This document shows positions 49,773-62,054 of a DNA stretch of 64,000 nt, piece after piece (the first letter of the stretch is position 1; every line of letters begins with the position of its first letter). Origin of the DNA: Tetragonia tetragonoides (lineage: Eukaryota > Streptophyta > Magnoliopsida > Caryophyllales > Aizoaceae); the NCBI GenBank assembly GCA_038025085.1, contig CM076153.1, positions 5,177,501 through 5,241,500 on the forward strand, in the 5' to 3' direction. The notes under the pieces are model-generated. The model was given only the letters and a program-made list of their open reading frames with translations, had not been told where the DNA came from and did not search any database. The position numbers and the translations under genes were made by a program.

Positions 49773-50005
49773 TCTTTAATCTTAATTGAGGTTAGCTGGT
49801 TAGGCCTAAAAGGCTAAAGGATGGGATAGAGTTTGCGTTTAGTCAATATACATTGGACGGCCATTTATGATTTTACTATTTTTTTTTATTTTTTTTTTGA
49901 AAAGGCAAGAAATCAGGTTAACGCGGAGGTTAACCTAAAGTGTCCTTAACCAACAAGTTGGTAAGGGACTGGTCAAAAGGAATTGACCAAAGGGTGAGGG
50001 AATCG

Positions 50006-51293
50006 GCCATGTGACCTGCATAAGCTAAATGGTAAGCCACAGCGTTTGCTTCCCTGAAACTGTGAAGAACTTCAACTCTGTTGAAAAAGTGAAGATCTTT
50101 CTTGGTGTCGATGATTATGTTCTCAATCTCCCAGGGTATATGTCATTCCACTCGGATGGCTTTTATCACCGCCAGATTATCTCCTTCTATTGTGATGTTT
50201 TTGTATCCCCGGGCTCGAGCCACTTGAACTCCTTCACGCAGCCCAATTGCTTTCGCCATCAGGATCGAACTCGTGCCGCAAGATCGTGCACCCATTACGA
50301 GTGCTTCGCCCTTGTCGTCCCTCAACACAAATCCTGCAGCTGCACCACTGTTATTGATCTTTGACCCGTCAAAATTTAGTTTAACATATTCTGGTCTAGG
50401 TGGAACCCAGCAAACATTACTGCGAGGTACTTTTTTCTTTACTTTACGGTGAAAAGCACCAACTATGTCATAATCAAAAGTTTTGTATGACATAGCTTTC
50501 CATTCATTGAAACTAACTCGAACAGATACCACTATTTGGGCTGGGCAGGTGGATAAATTTTCAAACTGGATTTTGTTGCGAGCAAACCAGAACATCCACC
50601 AAGTCATTATCAGCAGAACAAAATCCCACTCACTCAGCTTGTGCCTTAGCCAATTTAAGCATTGAATAAATGATAAATTTTGATTTGTAGGTAGACTAAT
50701 TTTGATGCCACAGAGATTACAGACTTCCTCTAGCGTTCGAATAAAAGCAGGACAGCTAAAAAAAAAGTGGAATTTGTCTTCACAGTGAAAGTTGCAGAAA
50801 CATATTCTTGAGAGATAAAAATTTTACTTCGTTGTAGTCTGTGTTTTGTAGGCAGACCATCAAGACATAATTTCCAGAGAAAAAATTTAATCTTTGGAGG
50901 GATGTTTATCTCCCAAATCCAGTTGTAATCACAAGACTTTTTATACTCATTTTCTATACCTTGAGCTAACCATGTAGCAGATTTGCACGAGAAGTCCCCA
51001 TTGCTAGAGAAACCCCAGTAGAATTTATCAGGGACTTCATTATAAGGAATAGGGATCCCTAAAATAGCATGAATAGTATCCTGTGGGACAACTCGTGCTA
51101 GTAACGCTGTATCCCAAGGTTCCCTGGCTAGAGAAAAAGCAATTGACTGGAACTGATAAGTCAAACAGTGGATCATCAGACTGATCATCATGGAACATAT
51201 CTTTAAGAGGGATTGGAGAAACCCAATTATCTGTCCAAAATTTGATACTCTCACCATCCCCAATTTGCCATCTGAGACCCTTTTTAAAAACAT
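50006..51293 (-). pseudogene. LINE ORF2 C-terminal part (zf-RVT and RNase H-like)
   Basis: The frame 51293-50730 contains the reverse-transcriptase-associated zinc-binding region (WIWEINIPPKIKFFLWKLCL). The frame 50607-50143 starts the RNase H-like domain (VKLNFDGSK, GAAAGFVLRDDKGEALVMGA, ITIEGDNLAVIKAI). The catalytic-type Asp and Glu positions are present. A TGA after RVE replaces a family Trp codon, and similarity then continues in the same frame to ~50006 before the element's 3' UTR. A further frame change lies between ~50607 and 50730. Confidence 0.85.
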
Positions 51294-51294
51294 C

Positions 51295-52805
51295 TTAGAC
51301 TTTAAGCTGATGTGACCACTGCCACGAGTTTTTTTGGCCCTTTTTAAAATCCAAAATATGAGTTCCTTTTAAATATTTGTTGTTTACTAGCCTAACCCAT
51401 TTACTATCTGGGTCCTTTATGATTTTCCAGATGAGTTTCATTTGCATGACACTATTAACAGCTTTTGCTTTCCGAAGACCAAGTCCCCCTAGGCTTTTTG
51501 GTCGGCACACTTTGTCCCACCCTATAAGGTTGGCTGATTTATTTTCAGAATTTTTATTCCAAAGAAAATTCCTATTGATCCTATCTAGCTTTTGTAAGGT
51601 AGGAGATGGTAATGTAAAGCTTTGCATAGTAAATACGGGGGTTGCTGCAAGGTTTGCTTGAATTAGAGTTGTTCTTCCTGCCTGAGAGAGGAAATTGGCT
51701 TTCCATTTAGTCAAGTTATTTTGTGTACGTTCTACTACCGCTCCGAAAGTCTGGCTAGTAACGCGATCACTGATTATTGGACAGCCCAAATATTTGTCTA
51801 GACAGACAGAGTGGCTCATTAACAGAATACCTTTAAAGGATTCAATCATATTCCTAGTTACATTTTTTGTGTATTGAAAAGCTGATTTGTCAAAATTAAT
51901 TTTTTGTCCCGACATATGACAGTAATGATCCAGAATATTTTTAATGTTATGACAACTTTGGTTTGAAGCTTCTGCAAAAATCATTGTGTCGTCTGCAAAG
52001 GTTAAGAAGGGTATTTTATCCGCTCCCCGGCAAATTTTAATACCAATACTTTTGGACGAGGAATCACTTTCTCGTTGAAGTCTGCGAGCTAACACTTCTG
52101 CACAAAGAATGAAAATATAGGGCGATAATGGGTCGCCTCGTCGGATACCCTGGACGGAGTAAAAGTATAGCCCGGGGCATTATTAACCAGAACTGAAAAA
52201 GACACTGAAGTAATACACTCTCGAATCCAGTTGATCCACTTTTCATTGAAACCAAATTTTCCAAAAACTCGGAAAATAAAATTCCAATCAAGTCTATCGT
52301 AAGCCTTTTCCATATCTAATTTTATACCAAGCCAGCCTGTTTTGCCTTTTTTAGAGCGGAATGAGTGAAAAATTTCATGAGCTAGTAATATATTGTCTTG
52401 GATGCATCTATCTGCAACAAAGGCTCCCTGAAGGGGATGAATTATTTTCCCCAAAACTGTTTTTAATCTTTCTGTTAGAATTTTGGAGATAATTTTATAA
52501 ATAGTGGTACATAGGCTAATTGGTCTAAAATGATTTGCTGCTATAGGATTATCTATTTTAGGTATAAGAGCTATAAAGGTCCGATTAATTTCTTTTAGAA
52601 TTTTTCCTGAAAAAAAGAATGCCTTCACTGCTCTAGTAACCGCAGGACCAATAATATTCCAATAAGTTTGAAAAAAAGCAACCGAAATACCGTCAGGTCC
52701 TGGAAATTTATTTGGAGGCATCAGAAATATTGCCTCTTTAATTTCATCCTCCGAAACCTCACGAGTGAGACATGCATTGTCTTTAGAAGAAATTATAGGT
52801 GTCAA
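51295..52805 (-). pseudogene. LINE ORF2 reverse transcriptase, frame-broken
   Basis: The upstream frame (52805-52089) has the RT fingers/palm start: NKFPGPDGISVAFFQ, HFRPISLCTTIYKIISKIL, QGAFVADRCIQDNILLAHEI and the first catalytic Asp in KLDMEKAYDRLDW. The downstream frame (52095-51295) has the second palm motif FADD in PFLTFADDTMIFAEAS. The switch between frames happens in the conserved GDPLSP region near 52120, by a small indel. The enzyme cannot be made as one chain. Confidence 0.9.
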
Positions 52806-52815
52806 ATCCTGCAGA

Positions 52816-54087
52816 TCATTGGGAAGGATTCAAGCAATTATTATCTTTGATAAAACGTAGCTTAAATTCTTTACTGATCTCATTTCGAATACCATCAGGC
52901 TCAGTAAAGTGAATACCGTCCTTGCTTTGGAAGTTGGTGATCTTTTTTTTACTCTTTCTTATAGTAGCCTTTGTTTGAAAATAAGCAGTATTTCTATCGC
53001 CAAGAAGAAGATTTTTTTCTCGTGAACGTTGAAACCAGTACGTACGATTGAAATTTATAAGACTAGCTTTTTTTCGTAATAGATTTGCTTGAGAGGTAAT
53101 AAGTCGAATATTCTGTGGCATTGTACAGAGTTTATTTTGTACACTAATGATCTTTCCTTCAACCTCTTTTAGTTGACGTGTTATGTTTCCGAACTTGAGT
53201 TTCGCCCAATTCTTTGAGAGCTTTTTCAAGTTCTTTAATTTATTAGTAAATTGGAACATCTGTGAGCCATTGTACTTTGTATGCCAAGCTTTTCTTACTA
53301 GAGATTCATAATCTGTATGTTTTATCCAAGCAAGTTCAAATCTGAATGGGGGAGGGGAGAAAGTAAGTTGCGAATTGACATGCAGAATAATGGGGCAATG
53401 GTCAGACGTACTAAAATCGTGATTAGATACATGCATCAATGGGAATAAACTGAAAGTGTTTTGTGGTACTAAAACTCTATCTAATCTTTCTAGTACATTA
53501 TTTGCGCCAGTTTTCTTTTTTCTCCAAGTAAAGGAGCCACCCACAAAAAGTATGTCCATAACATTTGCATTAAACTTAAATTCAATCAACCTGTTGAATC
53601 TAGATTGAGATGGAACACTACCTCCAAGCTTATCTTGGGAAGAACCAATATCATTAAGATCACCCATAATAATAAAGGGGGCAGAAATTAAATTACAGTA
53701 AGCCAAAATATCAGCCCAGAATTGTCTTTTATGAGATACTTGGGGAGGGGCATAACAGAAAATAACAATCATAGATGGAGAGTTTACATAATCTTCCACT
53801 AAGACTGAAATAAACCTGATATCTTTATATAACATAGTGATTTTCAGTACAAGAGGTTACCACATTAACCAAATTCCACCAGAATAACCCACGCAAGGGA
53901 TAAAATCAAAAGAAGAAAAGCCAAACCGATGCATAACAGCTACAGAAGGTGCAGATTGCACTTTGGTTTCAGCCAAGGCCATGAGATTTACATTGTGCAC
54001 TTTACAAAATAACTTGACTTCCTCACCAACATTTTTCCTCCCTACACCTCTAATATTCCAAAATCCAATTTTATCCATTAATAACAT
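52816..54087 (-). pseudogene. LINE ORF2 apurinic-type endonuclease, interrupted
   Basis: The N-terminal frame (54087-53857: KIGFWNIRGVGRKNV, MALAETKVQS, GYSGGIWLMW) ends in a TAA after WLMW. After a short gap the same frame resumes at 53835 and shows IIMGDLND, SFTWRKKKTG, LERLDRVL and the SDHCPI active-site motif. A frame shift near 52815 separates it from the RT. Confidence 0.9.
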
Positions 54088-54127
54088 GATAAAACATAGT
54101 AATCAGTTGGCTAAAGAGTGTCATGAC

Positions 54128-55366
54128 TTAATTCTTAGCTCTCTTCGGAGAGCTAGAGGCTGAATCAGTGCTAGCATTGCCATCAATTCTCCTTTTAAGA
54201 GCCTCAGACTGTGCGGAGCTAGAAGAAAGCTCCTCATTGCCCACCTCAAGATAAGCAATTTGCTTGAGAATAGAATTATTAGACTGCATAGAGTGATAGG
54301 AGCCTTCAGGAGTTACATCATCATATTCATCCTCCAGCATGCCTGAGCAACATAGTGTTGGCATTAGCCTTTGCAGGAGAGAGGACTAAGCCACCCTCTA
54401 GCAGCTCAAAGGCATTAGAGAGAGCTAAATCAGTTGGGAAGATAGTCTGCAGGGGCTCAACAACCAAACCAGTGGGCTCAGGCAAACCAGGCTTATCTCC
54501 AAAGGTGTACTGGAAGCTACCAGTCTGAGGACCTAGGGGATTAATGGCTCTAGACTTCAGCTTAGAAATCTCATCATTAGAGAGGGGACTATCCACATTA
54601 AACACAGGGACAACAACATCATCATTCTCCTGGTTGCCAAACCCATGAGGTTTCACCATCAAACCCTTACCTTTCCCAACTATCTTGCCCTGAGCATCCT
54701 TACAGAAACCAGCAGAACCCAGAGAGGTTTTGAAGATGATAGTGCTCACAGGAGCAGGAGGAGCAAGACTAGAGATCTTGCCATTACCAGAAGCAACATG
54801 TTTATTTTTATCATTAATCTTCCTAAGTTTAGCATCACTAGAGTAAAATTTCGGGATAAACCTCTTTACAGGACCTCTGGAGGAAGAAGCAGCAGTCTTA
54901 TCAGGGACCTGAGACCAAGAGTTGGCCTTAGCCAGAGCTTCACAGGCCCTGGCATCCTTAAGGGTCTGCTCAATATGAGCCTGGTGATCAGCATCATGAG
55001 ACAGGGTAACCTCAGTTACCCTACTGGCATCAGAATTAAGAGGACAAGCAGGAAGTTTGTGATCCCCAGCCCCATAGCAAATGCAACCTTCAGAAAATCT
55101 TTCATACCAAACAGAATACAACTTTGTACCCTCCCTCCTAGGAATCTTTGCAAAGGTTTTCAAACCTTTAGTAACATCAGCATTTACACAAATCCTGGCA
55201 AATCTGAGACCCTTTTTGGCAGAGGTGAAATCCTCAAACTTCACAAAGGTCCCCAAATCGTTGAGCTTAAGAATAGCCATTACAGCCTCAATACTGAACA
55301 ATTCAGCAGGGAAACGAGGGATTCTAAGCCAAAAATCAGCATAAGAGAGTTTTCTATGATAGTTTA
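54128..55366 (-). pseudogene. LINE ORF1 (nucleic-acid-binding), 5'-truncated
   Basis: The frame to 54327 contains the C-terminal part of the DUF4283-type domain (GLRFARICVNADVTKGLKTF, KLYSVWYERFSEGC) and a degenerate zinc knuckle (CYGAGDHKLPAC, one Cys replaced). A frame shift near 54340 moves the C-terminal tail into the frame 54364-54128 (ending SSSPKRAKN). The ORF2 start follows within ~40 nt. Confidence 0.85.
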
Positions 55367-58255
55367 TAACCGGTAAGTGATCTTAATTCCTTTCTATTAA
55401 CATTGAACATAAATAAGGACCTAATTATATTTTAGAGTTTCAGAATATCAAATTTTCACCATATGATACTAATATTAATATTATTAACATTTCAGCTGTT
55501 TATTTCGTAGGATGTGACAGATTTGAAATGCTTTAAGTTATTATCAATGAATTGAATAATTTAAATAGGAATAAATCGTAGATTTTATGTTAAAGTTATT
55601 TATTTTGTTCTTAAAATGTATAAATTTCTTTCATATGTGAATGAGTATGATTTACTTTCATCGTTGGATGTTATGCAGCTATACAATAAAATTATCCAAA
55701 TATTAATTTGAATATGACTTAATCTAGTAGTCTAATTACCAAATTTTGATGTTAAACCTTTAAAGTAATATTTTTTATACAAGCATTTATACATATAGCA
55801 CATTAAAAATATAACAATTTTGGGGTAAATTACCAATGAAAGTTGGCAATACGATCTTCAAACCTCAGCGAAATAAACTTCCAACCAATCCTCAAACATA
55901 GGTACGACAAGATCGGGTCAATATAAAGCTATATCAAAATTAAATTACTTTGAATTATATTATATGCGATATATTATTTCCATGTTGTTATCATGCCAAT
56001 GAGATCTTAGCTTTAAAAACTGAGGCACTCTGAATAAGTTACGTCCCAAGTTGAATTTCACCTCATATTTTATACGTATTTATCACTGTACTTATATCAC
56101 TGTACTTATATCACATTTGTGCCTCCCATAAACAAAGTTAAAAATCGCTAGAGCTTATACGCAATGAATCAAAGAAAAAAAAAGAAGCAAATATATTTAC
56201 AAACCCCAAAAATATAAGTTTTTTTTGTTTGTTTTGGGAATCGAGTCATACATGTTTGTTGTGGATGAATGTGTATGTTTATAGAAGATTTATTTTCAAG
56301 TGAAGTTAGCTAGGACAAGAATACTCTAATTAAATGGCAAGGACAAAGAGAGTGGTACAATACATGAAGTTTGGCTGTGATTACACAAATATGGTTGTGG
56401 ATTATGATGACGCGCCAGATAAGATAAGACGGGATCAGGAAATGAATAATTGAGGAATTCAGAGTCAAACAGAGATTTGACTAAAACCAAACCAGGCTAA
56501 CAGATTAACAGCACAGCCGCCCTTCTGCCGCAAGCGTGGTTACATGGAATTATTGCAAAGCCTCACTTTCGCCGCTTCTTTCTTCTGCCCCTGCTAATCT
56601 ATTTATAGACCCCGTTAAACTCTGACTTGACCCAACATGATAAATTTAGGTTATAATCATCTCAATCTATTTTACACACTTACTTTTTTTTCTTTTTCTT
56701 TTTTTGGTTTTGGGATCTTAATTTTACACACTTTTAAGCACCACTTGTTGTACAGTCGTACCAAATAATCGTCCTGATCAAGGACCCCAAGGTACTCCAA
56801 ATTAATAAATGAAGCTCCGCTAATTCTTTTCAGTTAGAAAAAAACGAACTAAAATTAACCGAATTGAACTGAATTTTTTTTATTTTTTATTTTAAATTTG
56901 ACCGCTAACCATTTGAAAATCGTCTAAATATATTCAATGTTGGACTACGCATTCAAAAGTATGCTTTGAAATCTTCCAATGATATAGTTATCATCATGAA
57001 TTTATTTTGAAATAAAAAGTTATTTAAACGATAAAATTACACATGAATTGAATGACAATAAATTTAAGTGAAATTAACCCGAGTAAAACAAAGCCTTATT
57101 AGTCGAAAAGAATTTGTACTATTACTATTATTTCCTTTATGTTCGTGTTTTCAATATCTAGTGCCTCTCTACCAAAAATTTTCCCCTTTTTTTTTTTTTT
57201 TTTGTAACTATTCAGTTGAGTTCACTTTATGTTAATGCCGGGATAAGCTTTGAGTATGACATAAATCATTAGCTAAAACTTTTAGTTGAGTTGGTTCTTG
57301 TCCTGGTATGGAAGTATATAGTTGGATTTAAGGACTAAGAGGATTAATTGAGTTTGAATTCTAATGACCTACCTATTTTCATATAATTAAGCATTTTGAA
57401 TACAAAATAGGAAGGGATATGTGCATCATCCACGTTTCAAGACCAAGAAAATTTGCATGGTAGAGTTTTTCTAAGGTATATAAAACAAAATTCGAGGATT
57501 ATGTACTTTTTTGTAAGTTGAAACCAACCATGTCAAGATGTCAAAGATATCTCACAAGGTTTGCACTAGCCAACTAAAATAAAAAAAGGGAAAAAAAAAT
57601 AAAAGAAATAATAATTAATGATTTACAACTCCAACATAAGTTAATTAAGGAGTGTGTAGGAATTAGCTCAATTATGAGCTGCTAAAACAAAATCAGCTCA
57701 ATTTGATTGGTTCAGAAAAAATGATGATGAGCTAATCTTGATAAAGCAAAAAAGCAAAAAAGTTTAATTGGTTGAATGCACAACAATCCGTTCCACAACA
57801 ATAACAACATTTACTTTTGGCATATAGATCAATGCACTCTCTTTTTGGTTGAAACATTCTTATTATACCCTTTAATTAATGAGGGAGTGGGGTAGATGAA
57901 AGGAAATAAAGTCATATAAATAGGGGGTATAATCGTAAATTCCATCAAAAAAGTTTACTAAAATAAGAAATGTTGTTTTTTCTATAAAACATCCATTTTA
58001 GGTATATTTTGTTATTGTTGAGAGATCGAAATTTATGAATGAAGAAACTATTTAGGGAGCACTTTATCCTTTCGTGGATCGACCAGTGCGACCAGAATTA
58101 GCCTTGACCCAAAGGGTTTCGGTGAACCTATGGTTAAACCAAAAAAAAAAAAGATCTAGAGTTCGAGTTTTGCTTTGGATAGGAGCACTTTTGAATTCAT
58201 TGACTAGTTGCTTCACCCTTTAAGGTGTCTGCAAGCCAGCAGGAAAAGTAATTAC
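55367..58255. other. AT-rich intergenic region
   Basis: 2.9 kb with no supported gene. It contains dispersed repeat family D copy 3 (56885-57110) and homopolymer runs. The rest is unremarkable. Confidence 0.5.
56885..57110. repeat. Dispersed repeat family D, copy 3
   Basis: Same ordered blocks as copies 1 and 2: CATTCAAAAGTATGCTTTGA, TATAGTTATCATCATGAATT, TAAAATTACACATGAATTGA and AAATTAACCCGAGTAAAAC. Confidence 0.6.
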
Positions 58256-58829
58256 TAGGGATGGCAATGGGGCGGGGCCATACCCACCTAGATATTTTGA
58301 TTCCACCACCCGCTCCATCCCCACCACGGGTTGGAGATCTCAAATCCATCCTCGCCCCACCTACCCGGCGGGTATCCACCTCCGTTCCATTTATCAGGAG
58401 GGTATCCATATCCGCTTTATACCTGCCCAAAAAGAAACGAAGCCCACATCTGGATCTACATCAAATTCACCCTAAGATAATTTGCATGGAAAAATTTGAG
58501 GCTTTTTGTAAACACTAGCATTAAACAAATTTATATATTTGGTAAAATAAGATTTTATATATTTATATTTTACATTTTTTATTGTTATGTGGGTATGAGC
58601 GGGGCAAATGGGTATGAGACGGGGCGGGTAAGCGGGTATAAGGTGGGGCGAGGCTCCGACGGGTATCCACTGGGGGAAGAAGACAAACCACCTCCGCCCC
58701 ATCCCCGTGGCGGTTTTGCTTTATCAAAACCATCCCCGCCCCAACCCCACCTAACACTCCCCCATCCCCGCCCCAACTGGGGCGGATGCGGGGCGGTATC
58801 CACATGTACCCGCCCCACTGCCATCCCTA
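58256..58829. mobile_element. Non-autonomous hAT-like element 1 (GC-rich)
   Basis: 574 bp with inverted ends TAGGGATGGCAATGGGGCGGG at the left and, inverted, TAGGGATGGCAGTGGGGCGGG at the right (first 20 bases match but for one position). The flanks are 8-mers GTAATTAC (58248-58255) and TTAATTAC (58830-58837), as expected for hAT. The interior has GC-rich GGGCGGGTAT-type motifs facing inward from both sides and an AT-rich centre. No transposase frame. Confidence 0.85.
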
Positions 58830-58837
58830 TTAATTAC

Positions 58838-59563
58838 TAGACCTGGCAAACGGGTCAATCGGATCGGTTACAGGTCGAGTTAATTTCGGTTCGGGTCTAA
58901 TTGGGTCGACCTATATTCGGGTATGGGTCGGTTTCGGTTCGGTTGTACTTCAGGTTCAGGTTTATTCGGATTTGTACCTTTTTCGGATCATTTCGGGTCG
59001 GTTCATACGGGTCGGGTCAATATCGGATCGGTTTTTGTTTGAAAAGTCGATTACTTTTGGGTCGGGTTAAAATCGGTTTGTGTCATTTCGGACGGGTTCG
59101 GATACAGGTCCGAACTGTCGGGTCAATTTCGGGTCAGGGTATATTTTGAGCGTTCATTCTCAAATTTCCATTCAAATCACCAAATTGGGTTAACACTAAT
59201 AAGGTTTAGTGTGTAATCTTTAAATTTTGTGGTAAAAAATAATTATTTCCATTAAATAATAGCGTTTAACCAATTTCAGGTTCAATTTATTTTGATTTTG
59301 GGTCATGTTCGGTTTAGGTCGGTTTGAATCGGTTTGTGTTTAGTTCGGATCAAATCGATTTCGGTTGTGAACGGTTCGGTTTCAATCCGGTTCGGGTTAG
59401 ATTCGGATACGGGTCGTCGTCGGGTCAATAACATTTCGGTTTCGGTTCGGATCATTTCGGTTAATCGGTTCTAAATCGGATTGCCAGTATTCGGGTATAT
59501 TCGGTTATGGTTTCGGGTCAATCGGGTCGGGTAATCGGTTTCGGGTCAGATCTGCCAGGTCTA
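58838..59563. mobile_element. Non-autonomous hAT-like element 2 (GGGTCGG-rich)
   Basis: 726 bp with inverted ends TAGACCTGGC on both sides, built of dense GGGTCGG/GGTTCGG-type motifs. The left flank is TTAATTAC (58830-58837) and the right flank GTAATTAC (59564-59571), an 8-bp hAT-style duplication. It shares its left flank with element 1. No transposase frame. Confidence 0.82.
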
Positions 59564-59782
59564 GTAATTACTATGGTCCACGGTTGATACCTGGTGTAAG
59601 AAAAAAAAAGTTATATCGCAAAATTATTCAAAAATGGGTTTTGCTAATAACGTGATTTGGCGGAGGAGTGGTCGGTTGGGTCGTAACTTAGTTCACGGCG
59701 TGGCATTTGGATCCGTGTATTTGGTATGATGGCATTGTCACTCGGTCACTTCCTACATTTTCATACTATTATTGTAGGAAGC

Positions 59783-62054
59783 TGTTAATCATCTGCCGCA
59801 CAGATACGGTTTCGCGTCAATGCTGCTGACATGGCAGAGATTTAGTACAAAAATGAGATGAATAGTGAAATTTCTTCTACAAGCTTAATGGGGGCAAATA
59901 AGTAAAAGCTTAATTAACTAAAATGAAAGGAAATAAACCAAAACTTGAAAAGAAGAATTTGGGGGTTTCATTTCCTTTCCCCATTGTTCTTCAAGCGTTT
60001 CTCTTTCCTCTTGCCATTAAAACCGACTAACTCTAGCTACCTCGTCTTTGGTACGTTCTCTCTCTTTCTCTCAATTTCTCTTGCTTTCATTTCTTCCTCT
60101 CAATTTCTATGAACTATTCTGTTGTACAACATATTTACAGTGACTTCTAGCCATATACCCCTTAAAACGCATCTCCTCGTCTTTGGAATGTCGATGATGG
60201 CGGAATCTTTGCATGTGTTTGGTAAGTATATATATGATAAACCCATTAGTTTTAAAGGCTGAAATTGTATGTGGAAATAAGAATGAGCTTGGTAATGAAG
60301 TAGCGAAAATTAGGTTTTTAAGTTTCGAAAAGAAATTTAACATATGAAGGTAAATAGTTTAATTGTTTTGCAGATGTAAAACTGAAATAGTTTTAGTACT
60401 TTGAGAAGAATTGGGTATAAATTTGGTACTAATTTAGTAATTGATAGGCAGATTTAGTGTATATTTTATAATATAGCTTATTTGTGGTATGTTTGAATAT
60501 AAAATTGAAACTCGTGAGTATTGTGATTGTTATTGAGTTTGGTGTGTTTGATATTATTCTATAGAGAGTAACAGAGGTGAGTCTTTAATAAGGTTGTAGT
60601 GACAGTGCATTTTGGTCATGAATATCCTCACAAGTGTCAAGTAGGTAGTGATTGCTTCTGGCTATGTTTACAAATGATACATCTTATTTAGGTGGTTTAT
60701 TGGGATTGCAATTGATGGTGGTATGTTTTTTTTGATACTTTGGTTTGTATAAGTTATGTAAAGACCCCTAACTTGCATATAAGAAGTACTTGATCTGATC
60801 TATATAAAGTACATACTATGCTCCAAAGTTCAAAGAACACATCATGCATTAAATATTACCTTTTAGATTGTTCCACGCATCAGATGATGTATTGAATGCA
60901 TTTAATGTAGGTAAAGAAAATATCGCTCCAAGTCTTCAGCTAAAGAAATATGCGAACAAGCCCAGAAAAGAACTGGTGGCAAAAAAAAATCAAAAATTTT
61001 ATGCACTAAACTACCAATTTTGAAACCCTAACAACTCATTCAACCTAAATACCTAATAGATAAGAGTTGCCAGTTTCCCAGATTTTGGGTAATCAACACC
61101 GCTATTATTAGTTTGGTTCTCATCTTCCATCACTGTCACAACCAAAATAAAATCAATTAGATACAAAAATGAAATATTTCACTAACGCTAACATGATATT
61201 TAATTTGTTCGATATGTCGAATCTGAGAATTTGATTTTGGTGCCTTTAGAAGCGAAAATATTGAGGCAATTTAGATTGGATGCACATTTGAAGTTCTTTA
61301 CAACTCCTTCAACATGTGAATGGCGACCGAAGCACCCCTGCTACATCATATTTGGACTCTGGTGTTCAATAGCGAACATATCAGACTAGCTGAACAACCA
61401 ACGGAAGCACTGGCCCCGTCAACGTAGCACCAACAAGGGGCTAATATAGTTCCTAGAAGCCAGCAGACACAAGGCATGGGGGAAATGGGGATTCGAACCC
61501 ATGACCTTGCCTTACCAAACCACTTGGGAGTAAGCTTACAACTCCTTCAATTAAAACATCGCAATTGCATGCAAAATTAAACCAAACAAAACAATGAAAA
61601 TATGAAAATATTTCTGAGCGGATTGAACTCAAACTTTAGGGTTTTAGAGGAGATTTGGGGTTTTATTGATTGGAACAGGAGAGAGAAAAATTTATTAAAT
61701 TACTTATGCTTACCTTTTATAGATTGTCACTCTTCTTCTTCAACCCAATTATCCTCCATTCCACCAAAGATGCGTCTCTTCGCTGTCTTTTCGCTTGCCT
61801 TTGTCGGAGTTGTAAGGAGGAGAGATATGCAGAAGGAGAGAGATGGAGCAAGAGGAGAGAGAGAGAGCAATCCTTGAATTTGGTTTGGGGAAGAAGCTAG
61901 TTCTAATTTCACTAACAGGTTATAAAATAAACAAGTGACTATTACGCTTATACCCTTACTTGATTTTTTTTTACTGTTCACTCGTTTTTTGTACTAAAGC
62001 GTGCCACGTCTGCCGCAATGACGCTTAAGCGTGTCTGGGCGGCAGACGTTTAAC
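59783..62054. mobile_element. 2.3-kb element with ~90-bp terminal inverted repeats
   Basis: The left arm 59783-59872 and right arm 61965-62054 are inverted copies with roughly four fifths identity; both start GTTAA, share TCTGCCGC and contain TTTAGTACAAAAA. The interior has no recognised transposase. It includes CT-rich leader-like stretches near each arm and the truncated SINE at 61313-61535. The long inverted arms suggest a non-autonomous Mutator-like element. The target duplication was not found, so the ends may be off by some bases. Confidence 0.65.
61313..61535 (-). mobile_element. 5'-truncated SINE (family B), nested
   Basis: A 223-bp copy of the 49490-49772 SINE: same TTCAATAGCGAACATATCAG and GCACCAACAAGG blocks and the B-box region. 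It is flanked by a perfect 15-bp duplication TTACAACTCCTTCAA (61298-61312 and 61536-61550). It lacks the A-box end of the head and has no poly(A) run at the 3' side. Confidence 0.85.

Larger units (their letters stand above)
49880..55366 (-). mobile_element. LINE (plant L1-type, RNase H-bearing), 5'-truncated and dead
   Basis: A minus-strand non-LTR retrotransposon of ~5.5 kb. From 5' to 3' it has part of ORF1, the endonuclease, the reverse transcriptase, a zf-RVT region, the RNase H-like domain and a poly(A) tail (T-run at 49880-49898). ORF1 begins mid-domain at ~55366 (LSYADFWLRIPRFP), so the true 5' end is missing. Several stops and frame shifts break both ORFs. Flank matching shows only a 6-bp TATGAT at both ends, too short to be a sure target duplication. 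Confidence 0.9.

Noticed and set aside
49870..55376. Target-site duplication of the large LINE
   Set aside because: Only TATGAT (6 bp) matches between the two flanks, which could be chance. The exact 5' end is uncertain.
58197..59149. Several 75-115-codon frames in the GC-rich region
   Set aside because: They lie inside the two hAT-like elements and reflect repeated GGGCGG/GGGTCGG motifs, with open frames on both strands.
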